A DNA stretch of 64,000 nucleotides from Paucihalobacter sp036825875 (lineage in GTDB: Bacteria; Bacteroidota; Bacteroidia; Flavobacteriales; Flavobacteriaceae), in the NCBI RefSeq assembly GCF_036825875.1, contig NZ_DAISXK010000011.1, forward strand, positions 7,322-71,321, in the 5' to 3' direction. The notes beneath the pieces are model-generated. The model made no database searches. It saw only the letters and a program-made list of their open reading frames with translations, and was not told where the DNA came from. Of the stretch, positions 18,160 through 28,190 are shown one piece after another (position 1 is the first letter of the stretch; every line of letters starts with the position of its first letter). The position numbers and the translations under genes were made by a program.

Positions 18160-18626
18160 AATATTGTTTCTTTTTGATCTTAATCAAACTCCCAGAGTCA
18201 GTTGCAAAATATTTTTTTAAAATCTGAATGCTCTTTTTAAATTCTTCTTTAACAATTTACGGTCCTTTAAAAATTGACAATCTTAATCAAAGGTTAGTTC
18301 TAAATGTATGATTGTAAAAGATAGTGTTCAGTTTTTTAATTGCAAAATTAAAGGATGGTATCTAAATATAAACTTATAAGAATGTTAAGCTTTTGATATT
18401 CGAAAAACGACAAGTTTAAAGTTTGACCACTTTTGCATATTACTTTAAGTTTAAAATAATAAAGTTCTAAACTGTGAATATTTTCTCAATACCATATGAA
18501 ACAAATAGCATCACTTACCCGAACAAACTATAGCAAGATCCCGTAACATTTTAGTCATAAGTTTTTTACGTTAAATACACGGCAAACCCACAATCAAATA
18601 GAATTAATGATGTTTAATTTAGAAAC
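18160..18626. other. Intergenic stretch, no gene seen
   Basis: A 467-bp AT-rich spacer between the FAD oxidoreductase (upstream side) and the end of the broken malectin gene. I found no open frame, palindrome or promoter of good quality. It should hold the oxidoreductase promoter near 18160-18330. Confidence 0.4.
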
Positions 18627-21600
18627 TTAATGGTTTATCAATTTTGCGTTAAACTTTCCTTTATTAGGGTGAACTAAATTAATCAAAAACATTCCAGAAG
18701 AAAGCTCGGGCAATTCAATACTTAAAAATCCGCTTAATGGTACCGTTATTTTGCTAGAATACATTGTTTGTCCAGCTATATTATAAACAGTAACCTCTAC
18801 TTCATCGCCGTGAATATCCCTTGTTGAAATATAAAAAACACCATTCATAGGATTAGGAAACACTGTAAAATTATTTCCAAAATTTAAATTATTATTGCTA
18901 AGCGTATTGCTTGTCACCTCTATTGCCGATACTTTGGGTTGATCAATACCTCCATCTGTTGCCATAGCAGAAAAATCAATATTTAATTGCTCATCAAGAA
19001 CTGTAACAGGAAATACCTTTATTACAGGAGTTTCAGCCCCTACTTCAGCGAAAATATCATTATTATCTAAGACCAAATCACCTTCTATAGCCACGTCAAA
19101 AATACGGCTACCTTCTCCGCCGCTGGCGTCGCCTCCGGTTGCACCCCAGTAAATCTCTGCAAAATGGAGCGTAACCGAATAATCTCCGTTTTCTAAGGGT
19201 ATGTTATAACTAAAAACGCGAGAAGGCGAAGAACGCTCAGTTTTATATAGTTCAGGTACCTGAGCTGAATTATTCAAGTACATAAGTCCGTTGCTAAAAT
19301 ATTGATCTGCAGAGAATACTTCATCATCGTTTAATGTTAGCGGTCCACCTGCGTTAATTCTAAGATTAAATGAAGAACTATTGTCGATGATATACCATAA
19401 AAAATTCACTGTCACTGCATCCGTGCTAATATCATCACTGTCATTTACCGTTATAGTGACTGTGTAAGGCGTAGTGCTTGATGCATCTTCAGAAACGGTA
19501 CCTCCTATTTGCCCATTAGTGGGTTCAATAAAAAGACCTGGAGGTAAATTTAAAGCACTATAACTTAAATTGCCTTCTCCACCTGATGCTTCCACCACCA
19601 AACTTCCATCTAACTGTTCACCGATTGCACTGAGTTGATCTGGTATCTCATTAACTACAATTGGAATGCCTTGAACTGAATTTCGCAACACCTCCAAAGC
19701 AGATAATTTAGGTTGCTCAATTCCACCCACAGAGGCCAATGAAGAAAAATCGATATTCAACTCTCCATCGGTAACATTCGCAAAAAAATCCTTGATTACT
19801 ATTGTCTCGGGGCCAACATCAGCTAAGATATCATAATTATCCAAAACTAAATTACCCTCTATGCTCACATCAAAAATGCGATTCCCCTCACCGCCTTGCC
19901 CACCACCTGTGGCACCCCAGAAAATCTCTGCAAAATGTAAGTTTACAGTATATTCACCATTTTCTAAAGGAATGTTTTAACTAAATATTTTACTCGACGA
20001 CGATCGTTCTGTCTTATAAAGATCAGGAACTTGTGCGTTTAAATTGGTGTACGATTGCCCTCCAGTGATGAATTGGTCTAAATCAAAGGAATCTCCGTTA
20101 TATGTTAACGCAGGCCCACCACTATTAATACGAATTGATACATTGTTGTTCTCTGGTACCACATTTAAAAAGTCCCATGTTCCTTCAAGTTCAACTCCAG
20201 GAGTATTAGATGTGCCAATTAAGCCAACGATTAAATCGAATTCCGTTTGTTGTATTGCGTTTAAAATGCTGCCTTGAGCTGAAATTGTTCCTATACTAGT
20301 TCGTTCACCACCATCTATTTGATACTCCAACGATACTTGACCATTATCGGGATTCACAACAAAATGAAACAAAATGATATTTGTTGGTCTGCTTTCTACC
20401 GGTAGACTAAATAAAATTGGTGTTTGTGGCACATCATCAATTTCTTGTAATGCTAAAAAGCCATCGATTGTAACTACAAACTTAATATAATTGCTTTGGG
20501 TGCCGTCTCCTATCTGAAAGCCCAACTCACCTTCAATAGCATCTGTATTGCCATAAAGTCTTAAAGGCCCTGTAAAACCTACCATACCCCCTGTTACTGT
20601 AAAAGTTCCAGTTGCGGTGCTAACTTGAACACCGTATTGATATCCTTTATCTTGATTGTTAGAAGTACCTAGCGCAGTACCAGATGTCATATGAGAAGTC
20701 ATCAAACCAGGAGCTCCGCCTAATACATCATTAGGATTTGGGTCGTTAGGATCATCGCGTCTATCTAACATATTGAGCCAGTTCGGATTTGGGGAACCAT
20801 TATTCATCAGTCCAGTCATCCCCAAACCAAAAATACCTCCTAAACCTTGCTGATCATTGAAAAGATCATTATAGATTGGAAGAACGAAAGCCTGACTCCC
20901 AACTGCTAAAGGATTACCTAATTGCATAGGATCTAAAGCATCAGGAATTCCATCTCCATCATCATCCAAATCATTTAAATCCGAAACAAATGGTGGACCC
21001 AATATTTTGTCAAAATCTTGTGGCTGTGAACCTGCATTGCAAGGATCCGTGCCGTTGTCTACCTCATCTTGATTGGAATACCCGTCGCCATCATAATCGG
21101 CAGAAGGATCGTAATCTACTTCTCCTGGTTGTATACAAACTTCAAAATCTTGCGGTTCAAAGACGGTGATGGCTCCTGTAAGCGAACCAATTCAAATTGT
21201 ACCCGGAAAAACCTGCGCATCATCATTGGCAGTAATTCCTAATAAAAAGCCGCCACCTGTAGACAAAAAGTTTTGCGTTAATTGCTGCGAAGTACCATCT
21301 GCATTGAGTTGCACTCGGCGAAGGTTACCACTGCTATGTGTTGCTAGTAAATTCCCCTTCATCGCCTCGCCAAAGTTGGAAGCTGTGTATTCGGTTATCC
21401 CGTTGGTATTTGTACCCCATATAACGATAGGATTGTCGTCTGGTCCATCAGGATTAGGAATACTTGGACCTCTCCAATCACCCTCAACTGGATTGGCCAT
21501 TGAAAGAGGAACCGGAGGCCAATCTGCAGGAAGACCTATATTAGGATCTGTAGTAGATCCTGGGGTTGAACCATCAGGATCGTATAATTGCGTTCTCCAA

Positions 21601-22895
21601 ATAGGGTCGCCTGTTATAACAAGGGTACCGTTTATTAAACCTCGATTGTCAGTATACAATCCAGCACCAAAAGGATTGGCGCGTATCGGATTGGGATGTC
21701 CTGCATAAAAGCTTCCGGAAGAATAGTTTTGTATGTCAGTAGTGACTAATTCTAAATGGTCTTTATTGTCCACAAGTTCGCCTCCAGAAGCTACCTGACT
21801 TCCTGGTTCTGAAGAATTATATTCATTAGTTACATTAGCTGTGCCTTCATTTTCAGGAAAACCTCCCCAACCTAAATTGGCACCATTATCCGTTACATAC
21901 AAGGCTCCGTTTTGGGGGATTACTAGGTCATAAGTATTTCTGTATCCTGGTGAAAAGATCTGTACTGGACCTCCTAAAACCAACTTAGCTTGGTTCAATC
22001 CATCATTTCCTCCCCAAGGATCATTAATATCTATTCCATCATATCCAGGGGTGTCTGGGTCATCGATACCATTAACATTTGGTCTTGTAGGATCATCTAA
22101 AGTAGGAAGGTCATAAATATAACTTCTACCATTATCATTTAATATGGGTAACTGGTTAATTTGAGTAAGATTCACCGATAATACGGCGGCAGCCAAAGCA
22201 TATTCTGTAATTAAAGCAAAGTTACTTGACGGCGCACCGGCATTGGTAAAACCTCCTGAAGCTACAATTAAATATTCATCACCGTTAATGGTTACAAATT
22301 CTAATCCGTTTGTTGAATGATTCTCTTCTGATCTCGGAAGTCCGCGAACAATATCAACTACCTCCCAAGTGTTAGGTTCTACCTGTGTCATTCGTGTGAT
22401 TACGCCAGAGTTGGTGTCTAAACCAGCATCTTTTTGACCTGTTCCGGTTCCTCCTCCTATGCGTATATCACTAGAGGTTACATATACTATTGGATTTGTC
22501 GCTGTACCGGCAACGGTAAGACCCGTTACTTGTCTTCTATTATTAAATAATGCAGGAGCCTGTGTTCCATCATCATTATAATTAGGTATAGTAGCTAAAC
22601 CTATAAGATCTTCAACTGCAGTTACTATATAACTGGAAGGACTATTACGTTGTATGGTCAATACTTTTATAACACCACTCGTGGTTGAAGAAACCTAGTA
22701 ATCCGATACATATAAACGGCCATCAGGACCAAACTCCATGGCCGTGGCGCCATTGATTGTAGTGAAACCGTTCAAGTTTAAGGTGCTTTGCGAAAAATTA
22801 ATTTGTGCAAACAGTGTTGTTGGCATTAAACTTAAAAGAACAACACATTTGGTAATTAGAAATTTTGAGATAAGTGGAAAGTAGTTTTTATACAT
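18627..22895 (-). pseudogene. Secreted sugar-dehydrogenase-like / malectin / T9SS protein with three in-frame stops
   Basis: One continuous minus-strand frame of 1,422 codons is interrupted by TAG (22695-22697, codon 67), TGA (21192-21194, codon 568) and TAA (19977-19979, codon 973). All four pieces share the frame and no indel is seen. After a signal peptide (MYKNYFPLISKFLITKCVVL) come a beta-propeller glucose/sorbosone dehydrogenase-like region ('MEFGPDGRLYVSDY', about 30-560), calcium-type DxDxDG repeats (about 600-650), a LamG-like segment, a malectin domain, a putative-Ig domain, a second malectin domain and a T9SS type A tail ('NFTVFPNPMNG'). The TGA falls where Trp would fit (FPGTI-stop-IGSLTG) and the TAA where the second malectin copy has Tyr (RVFSYNIPL). 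The start at 22895 is chosen because it begins the signal peptide. Confidence 0.85.
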
Positions 22896-23062
22896 GATTT
22901 CGAGGTGAGAATAATACATTAAAGGACTAAAATACAATTATTTAATTAGCCGCTCAAAATTAAATCATTTTTACGAAATTATTCACTATTTCTATCGTAT
23001 TCGTCGAAGTAATGGCTTTTATCGACGAAGGACTAATATAAAATTTATTGGAATAGTGCATC

Positions 23063-23091
23063 TTGTTAAAAACTTAATTTCATTACTTTCG
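23063..23091 (+). promoter_or_regulatory. Putative promoter of the ATP-grasp gene
   Basis: TTG at 23063-23065, an 18-bp spacer, then TACTTTCG at 23084-23091, one mismatch from TAnnTTTG. It lies 37 bp before the ATG. Confidence 0.45.
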
Positions 23092-23127
23092 TTGTGGTAT
23101 TAAACAAAACCTATACAGAACATACTT

Positions 23128-24423
23128 ATGAAATCTAAATCGTATTTAAAACGTAAATTTTTAATCATTTCTCGCTGGGGAGAAACCCTAGACTTGGCTT
23201 TAGCCATTCAAAACGAAGGCAATGAAGTAAAATTTTTTATTGATGAAAAAGAGTATAGGGAAATTGGCGATGGTTTTGTACCCAAAATAAAAACATGGAA
23301 AACTCATGTTAAATGGGCAGATATTGTAATCTTCGATTACACCGGTTATAGTAAAGAAGCTAAAGAATTAAGAGCTAACGGAACCTTAGTTTTTGGTGGC
23401 AGTACATACACTGATAATCTTGAACTTGATCGCAATTTTGGAAATAATGAATTAAAAAAACACAAAATAAAAACCTTACCTGCTAAAGAATTTGCATCTT
23501 TTGAAGATGCGATAACCTATGTTAAGGCGCATCCCGATGCTTACGTGATAAAACCTTCTGGAGAAACACAAGAATTAAAACAATTATTATTTGTAGGAAA
23601 CGACGATGAAGGACTCGATGTAATTCGTGTTTTAGGTGCCTATGAAAAGTCTTGGGGCAACACCTTCGGAAACTTTCAATTACAAAAAAAAGTAAAAGGC
23701 GTTGAGATTTCAGTTTCTGCTTTTTTTAATGGTACCGAATTTTTGAAACCATTAAATATTACTTTCGAACATAAAAAGTTATTTCCAAAGGAGTTGGGCG
23801 TTTCTACTGGCGAAATGGGCACTAGCATGTTTTGGGTAAACGACTCCCCTATTTTTGACGCCACTTTAAAGAAATTTGAAGCAACTTTTGCCAAATCGAA
23901 TTTCATTGGTCATATAGATATTAACTGTATTGTAAATGGTAATGGTATTTACCCTCTAGAATTCACATCGCGCTTCGGTTATCCACAAATTTTGATTCAA
24001 CGCGCCGGAATTACAGAACCTATTGGAAATATGTTGTATAAAATTGCAAATGGAGAAACCTTCAAAATTCAAACAAAAAAAGGATTTCAAGTTGGTGCAT
24101 TTATTGTAGTTCCGCCATTTCCTTATGATGATATAAAAACTTTTGAACTGTTTTCAAAAGATGCCGTTGTGGTTTTTAAAAAGGATTTAAAAGAAGGAGT
24201 ACATCCAATGCATCTAAAAAAAGTAAACGACGAATGGCTTATTACAGGCACAACAGGAATTGCGGTATTGGTTTCTGGAACAGGACTTACTATGAAAGAC
24301 GCTCAAAAGATGATGTATAACAGAATAAGTAACGTAATTATCAATAACGGATACTACCGAACCGATATTGGCGATAGATGGTTTGAGGACTCTGATAAAC
24401 TGTGGTCGTGGGGATTATTGTAA
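23128..24423 (+). CDS. PurD-like ATP-grasp protein
   Basis: A 431-residue protein related to phosphoribosylamine-glycine ligase (GARS) but not a standard PurD. It begins with a basic 'KSYLKRKFLIISRWGETLDL', unlike the usual GxGGREHAL loop. ATP-grasp features are 'DAYVIKPSGETQELKQLLFV' (B domain), 'QLQKKVKGVEISVSAFFNG' and 'HIDINCIVNGNGIYPLEFTS', where the acidic residues and Asn bind Mg-ATP, followed by 'RFGYPQ'. Such enzymes join a carboxylate to an amine. The stand-alone position away from purine genes suggests a different substrate or a divergent paralogue. It has its own putative promoter and divides from the broken malectin gene. Confidence 0.75.
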   Translation: MKSKSYLKRKFLIISRWGETLDLALAIQNEGNEVKFFIDEKEYREIGDGFVPKIKTWKTHVKWADIVIFDYTGYSKEAKELRANGTLVFGGSTYTDNLELDRNFGNNELKKHKIKTLPAKEFASFEDAITYVKAHPDAYVIKPSGETQELKQLLFVGNDDEGLDVIRVLGAYEKSWGNTFGNFQLQKKVKGVEISVSAFFNGTEFLKPLNITFEHKKLFPKELGVSTGEMGTSMFWVNDSPIFDATLKKFEATFAKSNFIGHIDINCIVNGNGIYPLEFTSRFGYPQILIQRAGITEPIGNMLYKIANGETFKIQTKKGFQVGAFIVVPPFPYDDIKTFELFSKDAVVVFKKDLKEGVHPMHLKKVNDEWLITGTTGIAVLVSGTGLTMKDAQKMMYNRISNVIINNGYYRTDIGDRWFEDSDKLWSWGLL

Positions 24424-24518
24424 ATAGCATTTTTAAAATAATTCTGCTTAAATTGCATCTGTAATTTGCTTTTTCATCTCAAAAAATAGTTCTTTTATCG
24501 AAAATATTGAGTTACATA

Positions 24519-24547
24519 TTGCTCGCGTACAATATTTTATACATTTG
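24519..24547 (+). promoter_or_regulatory. Promoter of the haloperoxidase-like gene
   Basis: TTG at 24519-24521, an 18-bp spacer and a perfect TACATTTG at 24540-24547 match the Bacteroidota consensus. The element lies 25 bp before ATG 24573, which argues against the in-frame TTG at 24507 as the start. Confidence 0.65.
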
Positions 24548-24572
24548 TCATGCAACCAAACTACCAACGATT

Positions 24573-26759
24573 ATGAAAAAAATTACTTTATTGATCACGT
24601 TTTCATTGTCCTGCTCTTTTTTTTATGGACAACATTCAGTAGCTCGAGAATGGAACGAACAATTACTCTTAGCTATTAGAACCGACACACCACGACCAAC
24701 AGTACACTCGCGAAATTTATTTCACACCTCATTAGCAATGTACGATGCTTGGGCTGTATTTGACAATCAAGCAGAAACAGTTTTATTAGGAAAAAATTAT
24801 CGTGGATTTAATTCAGTATTTAATGGTATTGCCCAGCCCGGAAATGTTCAAGCTGCTAGAAATGAAGCTATAAGTTATGCGGCCTATAGATTATTATCTC
24901 ACAGGTTCGCAATTTCACCAAATGCAAGCTTGACACAGCAAAATTTAGATGCCAAGTTTGCGGATCTAGGATACGACAAAAACTTCACTTCTATGGATTA
25001 TAGTTATGGAAGTTATGCTGCCCTTGGTAATTATATCGCAAATGAAGTTATTGTATTTGGATTTCAAGACTTGTCAAACGAACAAAATAATTTTCAAAAT
25101 GAACATTATCAGCCAGTAAATCCACCACTTATCATGTCGCTTTATCAAGATAATGGTCATATAGATCCAAATCGTTGGCAACCCTTGACATTTGGTTACA
25201 CTGTAGACGAAGATGACAATACTATTCCAAATAATCCAAGAGCATTCTTAAGTCCTGAATGGGGACAAGTGACTCCTTTCTGTTTAAAAAGTGAAGAACT
25301 TGATATATTTGATTTTAACGGCTTTGATAATTACGTTTACAATAATCCTGGAGGGCCTGTTTATATCCAAAATTCTAATGAAGACGGAATTGATGATCCT
25401 TACAAATGGAATTTTGCTTTGGTAATTGCTTGGTCTGCTCATTTAGACCCGAACGAATCAACCTTAATAGACATATCCCCGGCGGCATCCGGAAATGTGA
25501 ATTTTGAAACTTTTCCTGAAACTTTTGAAGAATACAAATCTTTCTACAATTTTACCGATGGTAATGTAAACAGTCCAGGCCATTCTGTTAATCCTTATAC
25601 TAATTTACCCTATGCGCCACAAATGGTTAAGCGCGGAGATTATGGACGTATTCTTGCGGAGTTTTGGGCAGATGGTCCAAATTCAGAAACACCTCCAGGA
25701 CACTGGTTTTCAATATTTAATGAAGTGAGTGATCATCCATTATTAGAGAAAAGATTAGGTGGTCAAGGCTCAATCTTAGATGATTTAGAATGGGACGTTA
25801 AAAGTTATTTAACCCTTGGTGGCGCAGTACATGACGTTGCCGTAAATATTTGGGGTGTAAAAAGCTATTACGATTTTATCAGACCAATTTCTGCCATCCG
25901 TTATATGGCGAGTAAAGGACAAAGTTCTAATGCTGCTCTACCGAGTTACGATCCGCACGGATTACCGTTAATTGAAGGTTTAATTGAAGTTATAGAATCA
26001 GGCGACCCACCTGTTGGAACCGAAAATGAAAACCTCGGTAAAATTAAAATCTATTCCTGGAAAGGCCCTGATTTTATTGGAGATCCAAATAACGACGTGG
26101 CTGGCGTAGATTGGATTTTAGGCACACATTGGTGGCCATACCAATTGCCTTCTTTTGTAACGCCACCTTTTGCTGGTTATCTTTCAGGACACTCAACGTT
26201 TTCGCGCGCTGCTGCCGATGTGATTACTCAACTTACAGGAAGTCCTTATTTTCCTGGAGGACTCGGATCTTACGTAATACCCCAAAATGATTTCTTGCTT
26301 TTTGAAAATGGACCTTCTGAAAATATTGTGCTTGAATGGGCAACTTACCAAGATGCTTCCGACCAAGCCAGTTTATCAAGAATTTGGGGTGGCATTCATC
26401 CACCCATAGACGATATTAGAGGTAGATTAATAGGAAGAAAAATAGCATTAGATAGTTATAATCTTGCCTTAGATTATTTTAATGGCACTCTATCGACTGG
26501 TAATTTTGAAATTGCCGAAAACACAACAATTTATCCAATGCCATTTAACAGTAACCTAAACATTAATAGTAGTTATTTAGGTGATGTGAATATTTCCATT
26601 TATTCTATTGATGGTAAAATGGTTGAAAGAATTCAACTTCAAAAAACTTCTAACATTTTAAGTCTTAATACGGAATCACTTGCGGCTGGTTTCTATGTTA
26701 TTAATGTTGTTAACGCTTCTAACGAGGTTCTACTAACAAAGAAAATTATAAAGTCTTAA
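24573..26759 (+). CDS. Vanadium-dependent haloperoxidase-like (PAP2 fold) protein with T9SS tail
   Basis: A 728-residue secreted protein. The chosen ATG gives a clean signal peptide (MKKITLLITFSLSCSFFYGQ) and follows the promoter; an upstream TTG at 24507 would add 22 unlikely residues. The C-terminal half has the vanadate/phosphate pocket of the PAP2/haloperoxidase family: 'PPFAGYLSGHSTFSRAAADV' (SGHS) and 'SRIWGGIHPPIDDIRGRLIG' with the last Arg and His. The final 75 residues form a T9SS type A sorting domain ('IYPMPFNSNLNINSSYLG'). True haloperoxidases oxidise halides with hydrogen peroxide at the cell surface; activity here is inferred and phosphatase activity is possible. Confidence 0.82.
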   Translation: MKKITLLITFSLSCSFFYGQHSVAREWNEQLLLAIRTDTPRPTVHSRNLFHTSLAMYDAWAVFDNQAETVLLGKNYRGFNSVFNGIAQPGNVQAARNEAISYAAYRLLSHRFAISPNASLTQQNLDAKFADLGYDKNFTSMDYSYGSYAALGNYIANEVIVFGFQDLSNEQNNFQNEHYQPVNPPLIMSLYQDNGHIDPNRWQPLTFGYTVDEDDNTIPNNPRAFLSPEWGQVTPFCLKSEELDIFDFNGFDNYVYNNPGGPVYIQNSNEDGIDDPYKWNFALVIAWSAHLDPNESTLIDISPAASGNVNFETFPETFEEYKSFYNFTDGNVNSPGHSVNPYTNLPYAPQMVKRGDYGRILAEFWADGPNSETPPGHWFSIFNEVSDHPLLEKRLGGQGSILDDLEWDVKSYLTLGGAVHDVAVNIWGVKSYYDFIRPISAIRYMASKGQSSNAALPSYDPHGLPLIEGLIEVIESGDPPVGTENENLGKIKIYSWKGPDFIGDPNNDVAGVDWILGTHWWPYQLPSFVTPPFAGYLSGHSTFSRAAADVITQLTGSPYFPGGLGSYVIPQNDFLLFENGPSENIVLEWATYQDASDQASLSRIWGGIHPPIDDIRGRLIGRKIALDSYNLALDYFNGTLSTGNFEIAENTTIYPMPFNSNLNINSSYLGDVNISIYSIDGKMVERIQLQKTSNILSLNTESLAAGFYVINVVNASNEVLLTKKIIKS

Positions 26760-26821
26760 GTTAAATGAAAGACTGTTTAATTTGATATCTTTAGGGTGTA
26801 TTTTTCATCAATTAGATTCAA

Positions 26822-27286
26822 ATGAAACAGTCTTTACTTTTATTAAATCATCATCACGAACCATTCTTTAATATACTTCCTGAAGACTGGCAAGAGGCAA
26901 TTGTACCACACTGGAATCACTATCAAAACGACTCCAAAATATACGTTCTTAAAGACGCAAACAAAATTGTTGCAGGAGGCATTGTTTTTAGCACCTGCCC
27001 GCCAGATATGATAAATCATAAGGAAGAAGCTGAATGGTGGTTTGAAAATGGCTATTTATACATTGGATTTTTATTCGTGGCAGAATCTCATAGAAATCAA
27101 AAACTAGGTTCACAATGGATAGAGGCATTAAAGGACAGCACGCCTAACCGAGGTTTTTGGCTTGTTATAGAAGAAGACGGTTTGGGCAATTTTTACGAGA
27201 AGCATCAATTTAAAATGGAAAAAATTATTCAGTCTAGCACTACTACTGAATGGCTTTATGCCTTTAAACCAGACGTCTCAGATTAA
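26822..27286 (+). CDS. GNAT family N-acetyltransferase
   Basis: A 154-residue GNAT-fold protein. The acetyl-CoA loop is seen as 'LYIGFLFVAESHRNQKLGSQ', matching the V-x-x-x-x-R-x-x-x-(L)-G pattern of motif A, and the C-terminal strand 'GNFYEKHQFKMEKII' is typical. It moves an acetyl group from CoA to an amine, and the substrate is unknown. The gene starts 62 bp after the haloperoxidase gene on the same strand and may be read separately. It is convergent with the DinB-like gene, with 18 bp between the stops. Confidence 0.82.
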   Translation: MKQSLLLLNHHHEPFFNILPEDWQEAIVPHWNHYQNDSKIYVLKDANKIVAGGIVFSTCPPDMINHKEEAEWWFENGYLYIGFLFVAESHRNQKLGSQWIEALKDSTPNRGFWLVIEEDGLGNFYEKHQFKMEKIIQSSTTTEWLYAFKPDVSD

Positions 27287-27304
27287 CGTTTATTAATAAT
27301 TAAT

Positions 27305-27769
27305 TTACGTAGCCATCTTCCTAAGTAAAGAAATTTGACCTAAATGATAATACCCATGTTCTATTACGCCTTCAATATTTCTGTGATAGGTGCCGTATTT
27401 TTCATCAAAAAAGTAACTATTTAAAATTTTATCATCCATATGCTCAACAGCACGTGCGAAACTTTCTGCATTGGCCAAAAAGTTATCCACGAGACTATTC
27501 CATTCCTCTTCAGATTTGACTAGTGGCATGTCAAAACTATATTGATCTTTAATTTCAAGTTTACCACTGTTTAAAGCTTCTAAAATACCATTTAAGTAAT
27601 AATTGACGTGAAATGTCAAAGCCGCGATACTATTTAAGTTTGCTGTTTTTTGCAAGGCTTGCTGCCATGGTATTTGTTGTAACTGGCGCTTATAATTGGT
27701 GTTTGCGATCCAGTAGCCATCCAAAAAAACTTCTCTTAGTCTTTTTGCTAAAAATTGATTAGAATTCAT
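27305..27769 (-). CDS. DinB family protein
   Basis: A 154-residue, mostly helical protein with the DinB/YfiT layout. Three candidate metal-binding His are visible: one in 'AALTFHVNYYLNG' and two in 'IEHGYYHLGQISLLRK', the pattern HxxxH near the C-terminus. DinB-fold proteins include mycothiol- or bacillithiol-dependent transferases and many of unknown role, and the family name from DNA damage induction does not prove a repair role. The gene is single, on the minus strand and convergent with the acetyltransferase. Confidence 0.8.
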   Translation of the reverse strand: MNSNQFLAKRLREVFLDGYWIANTNYKRQLQQIPWQQALQKTANLNSIAALTFHVNYYLNGILEALNSGKLEIKDQYSFDMPLVKSEEEWNSLVDNFLANAESFARAVEHMDDKILNSYFFDEKYGTYHRNIEGVIEHGYYHLGQISLLRKMAT

Positions 27770-27905
27770 AAACTTAAAAATTAAAAATATTCTCCAAATT
27801 TAGTAAACTAGTTTATACTAAATCCACTGGATTAAATCCTGATAATTACTGTTTACTCTATAGTATAAGCCTTATTTTTGCAATTAATTTTAGCGTGAAA
27901 GTGTT

Positions 27906-28190
27906 ATGATTTCAGTATTTCGAATTATTGCCTTACTAGAAGGGCTATCTTACATACTCTTATTGTTTGTTGCGGTCCCTGTTAAATATTTATTAGAAGA
28001 TCCTAGTTATGTAAAAATATTGGGCATGCCACATGGTATTTTATTTGTGGCCTATATAGCCTTGGCCTTTCTTGTAAAACCAGAACTAAAATGGTCCGGC
28101 AAAACTTTTAGCTTTGTACTATTGGCATCACTCATACCATTTGCCACTTTTTATGTAGATTTAAAATACTTAAAACCTAACAGAAAATGA
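27906..28190 (+). CDS. DUF3817 membrane protein
   Basis: A 94-residue protein with about three membrane helices: 'FRIIALLEGLSYILLLFVAV', then 'GILFVAYIALAFLVK' and 'FSFVLLASLIPFATFYVDL'. The motif 'ALLEGLSYILLL' followed by 'VKYL', 'GMPHG' and the final 'DLKYL' marks the DUF3817 family, whose role is unknown. Its stop codon overlaps the start of the mechanosensitive channel gene by 4 bases (ATGA), so the two are translationally coupled, which hints at a shared envelope or osmotic role. The start at 27906 is the only good one. Confidence 0.85.
   Translation: MISVFRIIALLEGLSYILLLFVAVPVKYLLEDPSYVKILGMPHGILFVAYIALAFLVKPELKWSGKTFSFVLLASLIPFATFYVDLKYLKPNRK

Noticed and set aside
18627..22937. Four independent genes
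   Set aside because: All pieces share one frame, and a signal peptide, repeats and T9SS tail occur once each in a sensible order.
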